Assembly (NCBI RefSeq): GCF_020283565.1
Contig: NC_060064.1
Coordinates: forward strand, 25,440,337 to 25,504,336
Direction: 5' to 3'
From: Trifolium pratense
Lineage: Eukaryota; Streptophyta; Magnoliopsida; Fabales; Fabaceae
Length of the DNA stretch: 64,000 bases
Position numbers and translations under genes: made by a program. The notes below the pieces were generated by a model, which did no database searches, was not told where the DNA came from, and was given only the letters and a program-made list of their open reading frames with translations. How positions within the stretch are numbered: position 1 is the first letter of the stretch; each line of letters opens with the position of its first letter. This document shows, piece by piece, positions 32,556 through 44,799 of this stretch.

Positions 32556-33300
32556 GTGGGTTTCTCTTTCGGCGCGTATTCAAATGTCGGGGAGGGAGAG
32601 GGTGTGCGTATGCGGGGATTTTATAATGTTGTTAAACACGTTGATGAGCGACGTTCCACGAGAGGGGTTCAATGTTGTTTAGATCACATTCCTTTTAATT
32701 GTTTTATAGATGATAACAACTTGGTTGATCTCCCATTGATTGGTCGTAAGTTTACTTGGTTTAAAGGGGATGGTCTCTCGATAAGCCGTCTGGATAGATT
32801 TTTGCTCTCCGAGGAGTGGTCTTTAACCTGGCCCAATTGCAAGTAGGTGTCAAAATTGAGGAGAATGTCCGATCATTGCCCTCTGGTTCTTACTACAATG
32901 AGGAAGATTGGGGACCCCGTCCCTCTAGGATGCTTAAGTGTTGGAAAGATGCTCCTGGTTATAATTTGTTTGTGAGAGAAAAGTGGAATTCGTTCCAGGT
33001 TGATGGCTAGGGTGGATATGTGCTTAAGGAGAAGTTTAAGATGATCAAGGTGGCTTTGAAAGAGTGGCACAATGTTCATGTTCAGAACTTGCCCAGCAAA
33101 ATTGAAACTTTAAAAGACCGACAGTCTGTTTTAGATCAGAAGGGGGAGGAGGAGGATTTTTCTGGAGATGAGTTAGTCGAGCTACACGGGGTCACTGTTG
33201 ATATCCATTCGATTTCTCGGTTGCATGCTAGTATAAGTTGGCAACAGTCTCGGTCGTTGTGGCTTAAGAAAGGTGACGCTAACTCTAAGTACTTCCATTA
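32556..33300 (+). pseudogene. LINE endonuclease C-terminus and linker relic
   Basis: A frame at 32680-32846 reads DDNNLVDLPLIGRKFTWFKG and ISRLDRFLLSEEW, the C-terminal part of plant LINE AP-endonucleases. Other frames continue with the inter-domain linker (LKCWKDAPGYNLFVREKW, LHASISWQQSRSLWLKKGDA, NSKYFH), broken by stops at about 33008 and 33299. Confidence 0.85.
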
Positions 33301-33350
33301 GGTATTGGCAGGTCGTCGACGATGGAATGCTATCTCTGTGATTCAAGTAG

Positions 33351-34560
33351 ATGGGGCCTACTTTGGAAAGCGTGAATCCCATTCATGAGGCTGTGTTCTC
33401 GCATTTTGCGTCACACTTCAAGAAGCCTAATGTGGAGAGGCCCGGGGTGGATAATCTTCAGTTTAAAAGGTTGAGCCATATGGAGAATAGTAGTCTCACC
33501 AAACCTTTCACGGAGACAGAGGTGAAATTAGCCGTTTGGGACCATGATAGTTATAAAAGCCCAGGTCCTGACGGGATAAACTTTGGTTTCATTAAGGATT
33601 TTTGGGCTGAGCTCAGAGTAGATGTCATGCGTTTTATCTTAGATTTTCATCGGAATGGAAAATTGACAAAAGACATCAACTCTACTATCATTGCTCTGAT
33701 TCCAAAGATAGACAGTCCTCAACGGCTGAATGACTTTCGGCCAATATTGCTTGTTGGTAGCCTCTACAAAATCTTGGCGAAGGACTTGGCGAATAGGCTG
33801 CGTCTCGTGATAGGTAGTGTGATCTTCGAGTCTCAGACGGAGTTCGTAAAGGATAGGCATATTTTAAATGGAATTCTTATAGCAAATGAGGTAGTGGATG
33901 AGGCTCGGAAGTCTAAAATGGAACTCATACTCTTTAAGGTGGATTTTGAGAAAGCCTGTGATTTGGTGGTTTGGGGCTACCTATAAGGTTATGGAGAGAA
34001 TGTTGTTTCCAACTCTTTCAAGGAAGTAGATTAGGGAGTGTGTTTGCACGGCTACGGCATCGGTTCTTGTCAACGGCAGTCCAACTGATGAGTTCCTTCT
34101 TAAGTGAGGCCTTAGACAAGGAGATCCGTTATCTCCTTTTCTTTTTCTCTTGGCTGTAGAGGGCCTGAATGTGTTGATGAAGGTTATGGTAGCGCGTAAC
34201 TTATTTACGGGGTATAGAATATGGGAGTCTAATCCTATTTCGGTATCGCATCTTCAGTTTGCTGATGATACTCTTTTGCTAGGGGTGAAAAGTTGGGCTA
34301 ATGTCCGAGCTTTGCGAGCTGTTTTTGTTCTGTTTGAGACTTTGTCTGGTCTGAAGGTTAATTTTAACAAAAGTATGTTGGTCGGGGTGAATATTCCTGA
34401 TTCTTGGTTATCCAAAGCTGCATCTGCTTTGTGTTGTAAAGTGGGAAAGATTCCTTTCCTTATTTGGGTCTTCCTATTGGGGGTGATTCGAGGCGTCTGG
34501 GCTTTTGGGAACCGGTGTTGGCTCGTTTTCTTCTTTTGGTGGTCGTCTGGTTCTGCTTAA
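33351..34560 (+). pseudogene. LINE reverse transcriptase relic
   Basis: Motifs in order: KSPGPDGINFGFIKDFW, STIIALIPKIDSPQRLNDFR, VDFEKACD (motif A, at about 33950). A frameshift follows, then GLRQGDPLSPFLFLLAVEG (34110-34160), HLQFADDTLLLG (the F/YADD box, at about 34250) and LFETLSGLKVNFNKS. A stop before GLRQGD and several frame changes disable it. The catalytic Asp pair is still readable. Confidence 0.88.
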
Positions 34561-34825
34561 GTCTGTCTTGACATCTCTACCTGTCTGGCTCTATCCTTCT
34601 TCAAAGCTCCCTCAAGTATCATTTCGTCCATTGAATCTCTTTTAATTAATTTCTTTTTTTGGGGGGGGGGGGGTGAGGACTTTAGGAAAACCACTTGGGT
34701 TAATTGGAAAACTGTTTGTTTACGGAAGGAGTATGGAGGTTTGGGTGTCAGGCAGTTGAGGGAGTTTAATTGGGCACTTTTAGGTAAATGGTGTTGGAGG
34801 ATGCTAGTGGATAGATAGGGGTTGT

Positions 34826-37800
34826 GGTTTTGTGTGTTGTCAGCTCATTATGGGACAAAGGGGGGGAGATTTCGAGATGGAGGGCGACAAGGGTCATCGT
34901 GGTGGAGAGTGATAGCGAGTATTAGGGAGGGTGGTGGTGAGCATGGGGGAAGATGGTTCGGGGAACATGTCGTAAGAAGGGTGAGGGAAGGGTCGAATAC
35001 TCTTTTTTGGACTGATCCCTAGGTGGATGAGACTTCCATGTGTAAGCGGTTTGGTCGATTATATGTCTTGGCTGAGACCAAATTGCGTACAGTGGATGAG
35101 GTGTTTTCTCTAGGGTGGGGGTCAGATGGGGCGGCTTGGGCGTGGCGGAGGCAGTTGAGGGCGTGGGAGGAGGAGATGTTGGGGGAGTATCACTCTTTAC
35201 TTCCTAACATTTCCTTGCAGGCATAGTCTTCAGATAGGTGGCAGTGGCAGCCGGACCCTGATACAGGCTACTCTGTCCGGGGAGCTTATCAGCTCTTGAC
35301 TACTCTTGATTCGGTTACTGTGGATGACGCAGAGCATCTCATTTGTAGGGATGGCAACGGGTGCCCATGGGTGCGGGTTTGACACTTACCAAACCCACAC
35401 CCGAAATCATCACCCAAACCCAAACCCAAAGGCTGTTCGGGTGGCAAAACAACACCCACGCCCACACCCATTGGGTTCGGGTTTTTTCCACCCAAACCCA
35501 AACCCGCAGCACATTTGAAAATAATTTTCAAATTTAAGAAATTAAATTCCAACATAGACTTTGAATTAAATTACAACTAAAATTAAGGTCTTCCAAGGAA
35601 ATTCAAACATAGACTTTCAAGAAATTACAACATAGACTTTCAAGAAATTAAATTATAACTAAAATTTAAGGTCTTCCAAGGAAATTGAAGGAGACTATGG
35701 GGGTAATTAGGTAATTATAAAATATTTCGGGTGGGTGTATGGGTTTCGGGTGTGGGTTTGACTGATACCAAACCCACACCCATATTATCGGGTGTCACCC
35801 GAACCCAAACCCAAACCCAGTCAAATCGGGTTTCGCCCGTTGATTTGGGTTTGGGTTCGGGTGGGTCTCTCGTGTTTGGGTTTTTTTGCCATCCCTACTC
35901 ATTTGGCACCCTCGGGTTTTGTGTGTTGGCAGCTCGTTATGGGACAGAGGGAGGGAGATTTCTATATGGAGGGCGGCAAGGGTCATCGTGGTGGCGAGTG
36001 ATTGCGAGTATTAGGGAGGGTGGTGGTGAGCATGGAGGCAGATGGTTCGGGGAGCATGTCGTAAGGAGGGTCGGGGGCGGGTCTGATACTCTTTTCTGGA
36101 CTGATCCCTAGGTGGATGAGACTTCCATGTGTGAGCGGTTTGGTCGTCTGTATGTCTTGGCTGAGACCAAATTGCTTACAATGGCTGAGATGTTTTTTCT
36201 AGGGTGGGGGTCAGATGTGGCAGCTTGGGCGTGGCAGAGGCAGTTGACGGTGTGGGAGGAAGAGATGTTGGGGGAGTGTCAGTCTTTACTTGCTAATATT
36301 TCCTTGCAGGCACAATCTTCAGATAGGTGGTAGTGGCAGCCAGACCCTGATACAGGCTACTCTGTCCGGGGAGCTTATCAGCTCTTGACTACTCTTGATT
36401 CGGTTACTGTGGATGACGCGGAGCATCTCATTTGCCACCCTCGGGTTTTGTGTGTTGGCAGCTCATTATGGGACAGAGGGAGGGAGATTGCTAGATGGAG
36501 GGCGGCAAGGGTCATCGTGGTGGCGAGTGATAGCGAGTATTAGGGAGGGTGGTGGTGAGCATGGAGGCAGATGGTTCGGGGAGTATGTCTTAAGGAGGGT
36601 CGAGGGCGGGTCTGATACTCTTTTTTGGACTGATCCCTAGGTGGATGAGACTTCCATGTGTGAGCGGTTTGGTCGTCTGTATGTCTTGGCTGAGACCAAA
36701 TTGCATACAATGGCTGAGATGTTTTTTCTAGGGTGGGGGTCAGATGGGGCAGCTTGGGCGTGGCAGAGGCAGTTGACGGCGTGGGAGGAAGAGATGTTGG
36801 GGGAGTGTCAGTCTTTACTTGCTAATATTTCCTTGCAGGCACAATCTTCAGATAGGTGGCAGTGGCAGCCAGACCCTGATACAGGCTACTCTGTCCGGGG
36901 AGCTTATCAGCTCTTGACTACTCTTGATTCGGTTACTGTGGATGACGCGGAGCATCTCATTTGGCACCCTCGGGTTTTGTATGTTGGCAGCTTGTTATGG
37001 GACAGAGGGAGGGAGATTGCTAGATGGAGGGCGGCAAGGGTCATCGTGGTGGCGAGTGATAGCGAGTATTAGGGAGGGTGGTGGTGAGCATGGAGGCAGA
37101 TGGTTCGGGGAGCATGTCGTAAGGAGGGTCGAGGGCGGGTCTGATACTCTTTTCTGGACTGATCCCTAGGTGGATGAGACTTCCATGTGTGAGCGGTTTG
37201 GTCGTCTGTATGTCTTGGCTGAGACCAAATTGCATACAATGGCTGAGATGTTTTTTCTAGGGTGGGGGTCAGATGGGGCAGCTTGGGCGTGGCAGAGGCA
37301 GTTGACGGTGTGGGAGGAAGAGATGTTGGGGGAGTGTCAGTCTTTACTTGCTAATATTTCCTTGCAGGCACAATCTTCAGATAGGTGGTAGTGGCAGCCA
37401 GACCCTGATACAGGCTACTCTGTCCGGGGAGCTTATCAGCTCTTGACTACTCTTGATTCGGTTACTGTGGATGACGCGGAGCATCTCATTTGGCACCCTC
37501 GGGTTTTGTATGTTGGCAGCTTGTTATGGGACAGAGGGAGGGAGATTGCTAGATGGAGGGCGGCAAGGGTCATCGTGGTGGCGAGTGATAGCGAGTATTA
37601 GGGAGGGTGGTGGTGAGCATGGAGGCAGATGATTCGGGGAGCATGTCGTAAGGAGGGTCGGGGGCGGGTCTGATACTCTTTTCTGGACTGATCCCTAGGT
37701 GGATGAGACTTCCATGTGTGAGCGGTTTGGTCGTCTGTATGTCTTGGCTGAGACCAAATTGCATACAATGGCTGAGATGTTTTTTCTAGGGTGGGGGTCA

Positions 37801-38030
37801 GATGGGGCAGCTTGGGTGTGGCGGAGGCAGTTGACGACGTGGGAGGAAGAGATGTTGGGGGAGTGTCAGTCTTTACTTGCTAATATTTCCTTGCAGGCAC
37901 AATCTTCAGATAGGTGGTAGTGGCAGCCAGACCCTGATACAGGCTACTCTGTCCGGGGAGCTTATCAGCTCTTAACTACTCTTGATTTGGTTACTGTGGA
38001 TGACGCGGAGCATCTCATTTGGCACCCTCA
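34826..38030 (+). repeat. five-unit tandem array of a 529-bp LINE segment
   Basis: Units start at 34826, 35915, 36444, 36973 and 37502, each with the GGTTTTGTGTG/TATG join; the last ends at 38030. Spacing is 529 bp throughout, except 1089 for unit 1, which equals 529 + 552 (hAT) + 8 (target duplication). Units encode GGRQGSSWWRVIASIREGGG, VDETSMCERFGRLYVLAETK and GYSVRGAYQLL. The join shares GGTT with the sequence after the array (GGTTCCTCTG). An amber codon (DP*VDET) occurs in all five. Confidence 0.93.
35346..35897. mobile_element. hAT-type non-autonomous element, 552 bp
   Basis: Its 12-bp inverted termini are TAGGGATGGCAA and TTGCCATCCCTA. An 8-bp target duplication, CTCATTTG, lies at 35338-35345 and 35898-35905. 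The same site is uninterrupted in the other four array units. The subterminal regions are packed with CCCAAACCC/GGGTTTGGG motifs. There is no transposase; an autonomous hAT element would have to move it. Confidence 0.93.
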
Positions 38031-38619
38031 GGTTCCTCTGAAGGTCTCCATTTTTGCGTTGCGTTTATTGCGTGACAGGTTGCCCACGAAGTCCAACCTA
38101 GTCTCTCGAGGCATCTTATCTTCTGCAACACAGTTATGCATTTCTGGGTGTGGGATGGCAGAGTCGGCTCATCATTTATTTATCTCATGTAGCTTCTTTG
38201 GTTCTTTTTGTGCTTTAGTTTGCAATTGGATTGACATTTCAGCTATGGGCTCCACTTCTATCCGGGATCACTTTATTCAGTTTACTTCTTCAATTGGTGA
38301 ATCTCGAGCACGACGGTCTTTTTTGCAACTCATTTGGATTGCTAGCGTATGGGTTGTGTAGACGGAAAGAAATCACATATTGTTCAAGGGCTCAATCAGT
38401 ACTCTTCATTAGTTGTTGGACAATATCAAGATTTTCTCCTATAGGTGGTTGAAGACGACGAGTGTTACTTTAGCTATTTTGGGCCTTTATGTTTGGGCTT
38501 TGTATGATTTTGCTTTTATTTTTTCTCTGTCTCTATGTAAACTCTGGTAGTCTCTCTTGACACACATTGTGCTGCAGAGACTGTTTTATAATATATCTCA
38601 TTTTAGTTTGTTCAAAAAA
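38031..38619 (+). pseudogene. LINE zf-RVT region and 3' end
   Basis: It continues from the last array unit with VPLKVSIFALRLLRDRLPTK, LCISGCGMAESAHHLFISC (Cys/His pattern of zf-RVT) and FLQLIWIASVWVV, then a stop at 38359. The 3' untranslated end runs to the A-tail. Confidence 0.85.
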
Positions 38620-38636
38620 AATATATTAGATAGAAG
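38620..38636. repeat. LINE target-site duplication, right
   Basis: AATATATTAGATAGAAG, as at 32523-32539. Confidence 0.92.
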
Positions 38637-39000
38637 TAGACTAACTTGAAAAGTTTATAATAATGCATAAAAACTTATTTATTTGCATAAGTTATTTTGT
38701 ATAAGCTCAAAAATAAAACAATCCAAACGTACCCTTAACCAGAAATAAGTTGATCTAAATAATAAAAAAAATCAAAACATCTCAAATAAATGATCGGTCA
38801 AAAGAGAAAAACGCATCTTATATAGACAAAAATCGATCACCATAATTTTTTTGACATAATTAACTAACAAAAACTAACAATGTTAAATAGAACACAATTT
38901 TTGGTTACATAGTACACCAATGTAAGTGTAGTGTATGTATTGTTGTGGTGGGCAGTGAGTTCTCCATAACGGCCAAACCGAAAAGAGCTGTCTTATTGAT
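38637..39000. other. 5' flank of the carboxylase gene
   Basis: AT-rich; includes a fragment of the TTATGCAAACAGCTTA foldback family at about 38650-38740. The promoter presumably lies here or just downstream. No convincing TATA box was picked out. Confidence 0.4.
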
Positions 39001-39301
39001 TATTGTTATTGTAAACACAAAAACACACACTTTGCATAAGAAGTATCGCCCCAATCTCACACTATTCATTCATTCACATTTGGCTTTTTCTTCTTTCAAA
39101 CCCCAATCCCTTCTTTTTCATTCATTCATCTTACTACTTACTACCAACAATATTAACAACTTTTTCTCTCTTTTCTCTTCATTGACGATCTCCACGAAGC
39201 TACAATACCCTTATAATTATTTCAACATCTCTTTCTCTTTCTTTCATTCATTTTCTTCTTTCTCTTTCTCCTTTTTTGGATCTTCATTTCAGAATTTACT
39301 G

Positions 39302-39660
39302 GTAATTTTCTTATACCCTTTTGCTTCAATTACATTGTTTGCTTAATTTTCATCAGTTTTATCAACTTTTTTCATCAATGGCCACTTTTTGGATTATAGG
39401 ATTTTGTTAATTTTTTCTCATTGTCACTATGATTTTATTGTAATTAAGCTTAATTAAGTTAATGGGGTTGTTAAAAGTTTCGTTTTTGATGTTTAGATCG
39501 ATGTAAAGTATTGATTTTTACACTCCTTGTTGAGATTCCCTTTTTGGGTTTTGTTGATTTTGTATAATTTATTCATGATGTAATAGTTTTTTTGATTTAT
39601 AGTTTTTTTTTATGATTTATATAATTAGGCAATAGTAGTGATCTTTTTCTGTGATTTTAG
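39302..39660 (+). other. 5' UTR intron of the carboxylase gene
   Basis: A CT-rich leader (about 39050-39300, CTTCTTTCTCTTTCTCC) ends TTTACTG/GTAATT, and an acceptor GTGATTTTAG lies at 39660, 48 nt before the ATG. The T-rich sequence between fits a plant leader intron. Inferred without transcript data. Confidence 0.55.
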
Positions 39661-39708
39661 ATTTTGGTGATTTGGGGGATTGAGTTTGAAGGACTGTGGT
39701 GAGGAAAT

Positions 39709-42700
39709 ATGGCTTCCTCTTCTGCAACTCTTGCTGGTTCAGCTGCTGCTTCTGATCTTCTCAGGAGTTCGACTGGCGGTTTCACTGGTGTTCCTTTGAG
39801 AAGTTTGGGAAGTGCAGGGTTGGTTTTGAAAAGAAGGGAGTTAACAGTTAGTGTTACTGCTAGGTTGAAGAAGGGGAGGAAGAAGAAGGAATATCCATGG
39901 CCTTCTAACCCTGATCCCAATGTTAAAGGTGGGGTGTTGACTCATTTATCACCATTCAAGCCACTCAAAGAGAAGCCAACACCTGTCACTTTGGATTTCG
40001 AAAAGCCTCTTGTTGATCTGCAAAAGAAGATCATCGAGGTAACTTCTAATCTACTCTTCATGTGTGTGCGCGCGCGCTTTGTTTGCTTAGTGAGAATAAA
40101 TTAGGTATAAGAGTCTGATTCTTCAAGGTTATGCTAATTGTAATTTTGTTTTTATGGTTGAAAATAGGTTCGGAAGATGGCAAATGAAACTGGTCTGGAC
40201 TTCAGTGATCAGATTCTCTTATTGGAAACTAAGTACCAGCAGGTTTGACTGTCATAACGATTAAGTGTTATTTCCAAGAAAATTGGATGACTTGAATGAC
40301 AAAATTGATGATGAATGCTATTATTAGGTTGAATTGTGTGTACAATTTTACTAGGTTTTGAATTGTGGTTGTTGTCGCAATTATGAATAAATCTTTGATA
40401 TTGCGGAAAATTGTAGACAACCGTGGCTGCAATTGCAGTCTTAATTTGGTCGTGGAGACCACTATTGAGAAGATTGTGTTGCTGCTGTTGTGGCTGTCGC
40501 TTTCAAGAATCAACATATGACATATTTTAACCTGTGTTGGTTTAGTTATGTCTTGGATAACTAATATTTAAACAAATTAGTTATGTCCTGTAAACAAATT
40601 AGTTGCTTATCTTATATCTTTGTTTCTGAAAATTGAAATACAAATTATCTACTTAAGCATTTTTATCATCACACACAAGTGACTATTAAACATTAGGACA
40701 TGTTACCATGTATACTGCACTTTTACTTGACCTATACTATTACTCTATTAGTATAACAGCTGTGTTATTTAAACACAAATTTGGTTGACACGTATTTGAC
40801 ATCGTATTAATACGAGAGGGAATAAGTGGGCACGCAAATCTATAAAGTACATTATATTATTTAAAAAATAAAAAGGTGTATATTTGTCTGGTTTGTGTCT
40901 AAAAATTGTGTTTATATATCATTTCTGATAAGTATAAATACGGTATAAATACTCTGTTTCTTTTCCTCCTAAACCCCAAAAATTTCTCTGGTGAAAGTTG
41001 GTAAAATTCTCATGCTTTCACTGTCTTCTTTGCTATTTCAGGCTTTAATGGATCTATACACACATTTAACTCCTTATCAGCGGCTCACCATTGCACGGCA
41101 TCCTAACAGGCCAACTTGCCTTGATCACATCTTTAACATCACTGAAAAGGTCTGCTATCTATGATCTCTGTTTACACTTTTTCACGTATTCATTGCATTC
41201 TTATATTTTAATTGGTTGATTGTTACTGAACCGCTACCTTTGATAGAATTCTCATCTTTCCTCTTGTTGCAGTTTATGGAACTCCATGGGGATCGCGAAG
41301 GTTATGATGATCCTGCTATTGTTACTGGTATAGGGAATATAGATGGTAGAACCTACATGTTCATAGGCCACCAAAAGGGTAGAAATACTAAAGAAAATAT
41401 TAAGCGTAACTTTGGGATGCCAACTCCGCATGGGTATGTCCACTAGAACTCTAACTGATACCGAGTAATTCATTACATGTAACATAGGATATGAACTCGG
41501 TTAATTTGATTTAGTTTACATGCTGTCAAATTTCTCCACATTTGATTTGACACTAATGGATGGTAAATTTTCAAAATCAAACAGTTATAGGAAAGCTCTA
41601 CGCTTGATGCAATATGCAGATCATCACGGATTCCCAATAATTACTTTCATTGACACCCCTGGGGCATATGCTGACCTCAAATCCGAGGAACTTAACCAAG
41701 TACGTTGCTAGTTATCCTTGTTCATTATAAGAAGCACGAACACCTCTATGATTAGGTGTGCCGCGGTGTCGGACACCGACGCACTACATGTTTTTTTCCT
41801 TTACTCCGACACTCTTTGGATCGGTGTCCGACACCTACAAGACACTCGTACGACATGTGTCGGACAAGTGTCCCAACAAATTTATTTTTTTCCTTTGCTT
41901 CTACTTTTTCATAGACACATATAAGACATATCTACAAGGGTTAAAGATGTGTTGAAACAACAATGCCAATCAATGAGGGATTAAAGTCATTACATTTTGA
42001 TTACAATATTTTTAGCTTTTTCGATAGTAGATGGATAAATAAATGTCAAATACTATCATATCTTCTTTTCTTTTTTTTTAAATAAAATTTAATGAAATAA
42101 CTTGCTCAACTAAGTTGCACATGTATATATTTTGATCCTCAATTTAAATCTTTTATAAATATGTTGTGGTGTCAATGTCCTTTGTTTTTTACATTAGCAG
42201 TGTCGACGTGCCTGTATTGTATCATATCAGGTGTCCGTGTCAGAGTCCGTGCTTCATTTATACTTTGGCTTTGATTTTGTTAACATGTTAATCTATTTGA
42301 TAATGACCGACTTTCATGCATGCAGGGTGAAGCAATTGCTTATAATTTGAGAACCATGTTTGGTCTGAAAGTGCCAGTTATTTCTATTGTTATTGGGGAA
42401 GGTGGATCTGGTGGGGCCCTTGCCATTGGATGTGGTAATAAATTACTCATGCTTGAAAATGCAGTGTTCTATGTTGCCAGGTGATTTAATTTTTAACTCC
42501 TTTATTTGCAAGTTTTATAATATTTACTCTAATATTTTCAATTGTGTGTCACTCTTTTGTCCTCCCTTCCAATAGTGCATGTGAATCTTCCAAAGCTTCT
42601 TTGTAATAATGTTTTCTTTGCAAATTATATGTGGCTAACTCTGTACTACCAACACTTCAGATTGAAGGCGTGTCTGATGGCCGGCATTGACACGAAACTA

Positions 42701-44798
42701 ACACATGTGATATATTCAATCAACTAATTTTCTCAAATTATCACCGTTGTCAATGTCGTTTTCTTGTTATGTACTTGCTTCATAGGTGCCCAAAAAATTT
42801 ATAGTTTCGCATTAACATTATATTGTTAGTACAGAATTGTGTTGAGTGTGATTATGTTTAACCTAGATATAATATTGTAAGAGTTAGTTAATAATGTGAT
42901 TATGAGGGACTTCAATTTGGTTAATGTTTAACTGGTCGTACGAAAAGCATCTTAGGATAAAGTTACATACGCAGATAAGATAGGGCGGACTACTTGTGTT
43001 ACTTTTAATCATTTACTAATCGAAAATGTTCTGATTTGTTCTACTGGTTTGGCCTTTATTTATTATATGATTTAGTCCAGAGGCGTGTGCTGCAATCTTG
43101 TGGAAGAGTTCTAAAGCTGCTCCAAAGGTATATATATTGTATACAAGACTAGTAATTATAATATTCCAATTTATAATGTATATTCAATTATTTATTTTAT
43201 CTTTGCAGGCTGCTGAGAAACTGAAGATTACAGCGCATGAATTGTGCAAATTGCAAGTTGCAGATGGCGTTATACCTGTAATAATCTTATTAATTATTTT
43301 TCGCTAAATCTTATTCGTATATATGAACTTGCCATCTTAATGGTATAAACCTCTTAACGTGTTTACATGTCTATTTTGAGTTATTTGGAATTTTGATCTG
43401 AACTTTTGACCTTGGGGGTGTTAGCATTTTTCGAGTTGATCCTCCGCATGCAGCAAAGGGTAGTTGCATAAATTGATAATAGCATTATCTATGAAATGAA
43501 ATTTAAATAGAATTTCCTTCTTTTTTTTGTCAATAGGAGCCCATCGGCGGTGCACATACTGATCCAAGTTGGACCTCTCAACAGATAAAAATTGCAATCA
43601 ATGAAGCTATGGATGTAAGTTTTACTGGTACAATATGTTTTACAGAAATCAAATATGTTGAAGCATATGCTGACAATTGATATGGAACTTTGGCTTGTTC
43701 ATTGTCTAGGAACTCACCAAGTTGAACACACAAGACCTATTAAAAGATCGCTATCATAAGTTCCGAAAGCTTGGTGGTTTCCAGGAAGGAATACCTATAG
43801 ATCCCAAGAAGGGCTTCAACATGAGGAAGAGGGATATACCTGTTCCTCCAAAGATTTCCGACTCTGAATTAGAAATTGAGATTGAGAAACTGAAGCAACA
43901 AATATCAGAGTCCCCTTCTGCGCCTCCAAAGTTCGATTTGCATAAGACGATAAAGAAACTGGAAAGAGAGGTTGATCAAGAATTCTCTGAGGCCGTTAAA
44001 GCCTTGGGCTTAACAGAAAGGTTTTCAAAACTACGGGATGAGGTTTCAAAAGCAACTTCAGAAAACCAAACTATTGATCCATTGCTGCAGGATAAGATAG
44101 AAAAACTAAATGCAGATTTTAATCAACGGTTATCAGCAGCGCCTAATTCTAACAAGCTGCAGAAGAAACGTGACATGTTGAGAGAGTTGACGGAAGTGAA
44201 GCTTCTGTTAGATAGAAACAAGGAGACTGCAAGACTTAAGCAAAAATTGAAGAAGAAATTTGATGATGTCATCAATAATCCTACAATAAAGGAAAACTAT
44301 GAGGCATTACAGTCTGAAATCCAGCGTGTCGGGGCATCCTCAGCAAGTGATTTGGATGATGAATTGAAGAAGAAAATCGCTGAGTTCAATAAGGAGGTAG
44401 ACTTGCAGCTGGCTAATGCTGTGAAGTCGGTAGGGTTAGATGATCAGTTCATAAATGGCAGCCAGTCTTCGGTACCTGAGATAGAAGAACTAAACAAGGA
44501 AGTGGAAAAGGAAATTGAAATTTTGGCAAACACGTCGACAGATTTTAAGAGAATGATAGAGGAATTGAAAGTGGAGGTCGCCAAGGCTGGAGGGACACCA
44601 GATTTGGAATCGAAGAATAGAATTGATGATTTGACGCAAAAAATTAAGCAGAGCCTTGCAGAGGCCACTGGCTCTTCTAGTTTGAAGTATGAAAACCTGG
44701 TGTCTAAAATCTCTGGAAATGGAAGTTTCAAAGCAGGAGAAAGTCTCACCGATGACGAGTTGAGAGAGAAAATTGGTGCAAATCTCAACTTTTCTTAA
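39709..44798 (+). CDS. CAC3 (accA): plastid acetyl-CoA carboxylase carboxyltransferase alpha subunit
   Basis: Ten exons: 39709-40038, 40168-40242, 41042-41149, 41273-41433, 41585-41699, 42326-42480, 43076-43127, 43209-43277, 43537-43614 and 43710-44798. All have GT-AG introns and consistent phase; together they give 743 aa. With the plastid-encoded beta subunit (accD) the protein forms the carboxyltransferase of the multi-subunit acetyl-CoA carboxylase, making malonyl-CoA for fatty acid synthesis in the stroma. Residues 1 to about 52 are Ser/Ala-rich transit peptide (ends near SVTA). The alpha domain (about 60-385) carries [23 protein letters not shown] and [12 protein letters not shown] (about 287-298), the glycine-rich oxyanion/CoA region. 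Residues about 400-743 are a long charged coiled-coil extension, as in other plant alpha subunits. The frame is intact throughout. A single housekeeping gene, not linked in function to its neighbours. Confidence 0.96.
40345..40515. mobile_element. MITE fragment in intron 2
   Basis: TAGGTTTTGAATTGTGGTTG at the left and GTTGTGGCTGTCGC at the right resemble the ends and interior of the element at 10112-10646. It is degraded, within the 799-bp intron 2. Confidence 0.5.
41752..42260. mobile_element. GTGTCGGACACC-type repeat in intron 5
   Basis: Clusters of GTGTCGGACACCGACGC and GTGTCCGACACCTAC lie at 41757-41875 and GTGTCCGTGTCAGAGTCCG at about 42230, nearly at the two ends of intron 5. Related motifs sit at 42655-42760 (intron 6), 44970-45035 (3' UTR intron) and 58110-58160. 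A dispersed non-coding repeat, probably MITE-like. Confidence 0.5.
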
Positions 44799-44799
44799 T

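Larger units (their letters stand above)
32540..38619 (+). mobile_element. 5'-truncated LINE with internal amplification
   Basis: It is bounded by exact 17-bp duplications and ends in TTGTTCAAAAAAA. It starts inside the endonuclease region and runs through reverse transcriptase to the zf-RVT region. A 529-bp internal segment is present five times, and a 552-bp hAT element sits in the first unit. Removing four units and the hAT insertion leaves about 3.4 kb. Many stops and frameshifts show that it is dead. Confidence 0.92.

Noticed and set aside
35731..37391. Repeated 66-81 aa and 73 aa frames treated as a gene family
   Set aside because: They are successive copies of one dead LINE segment, split by the shared amber codon.
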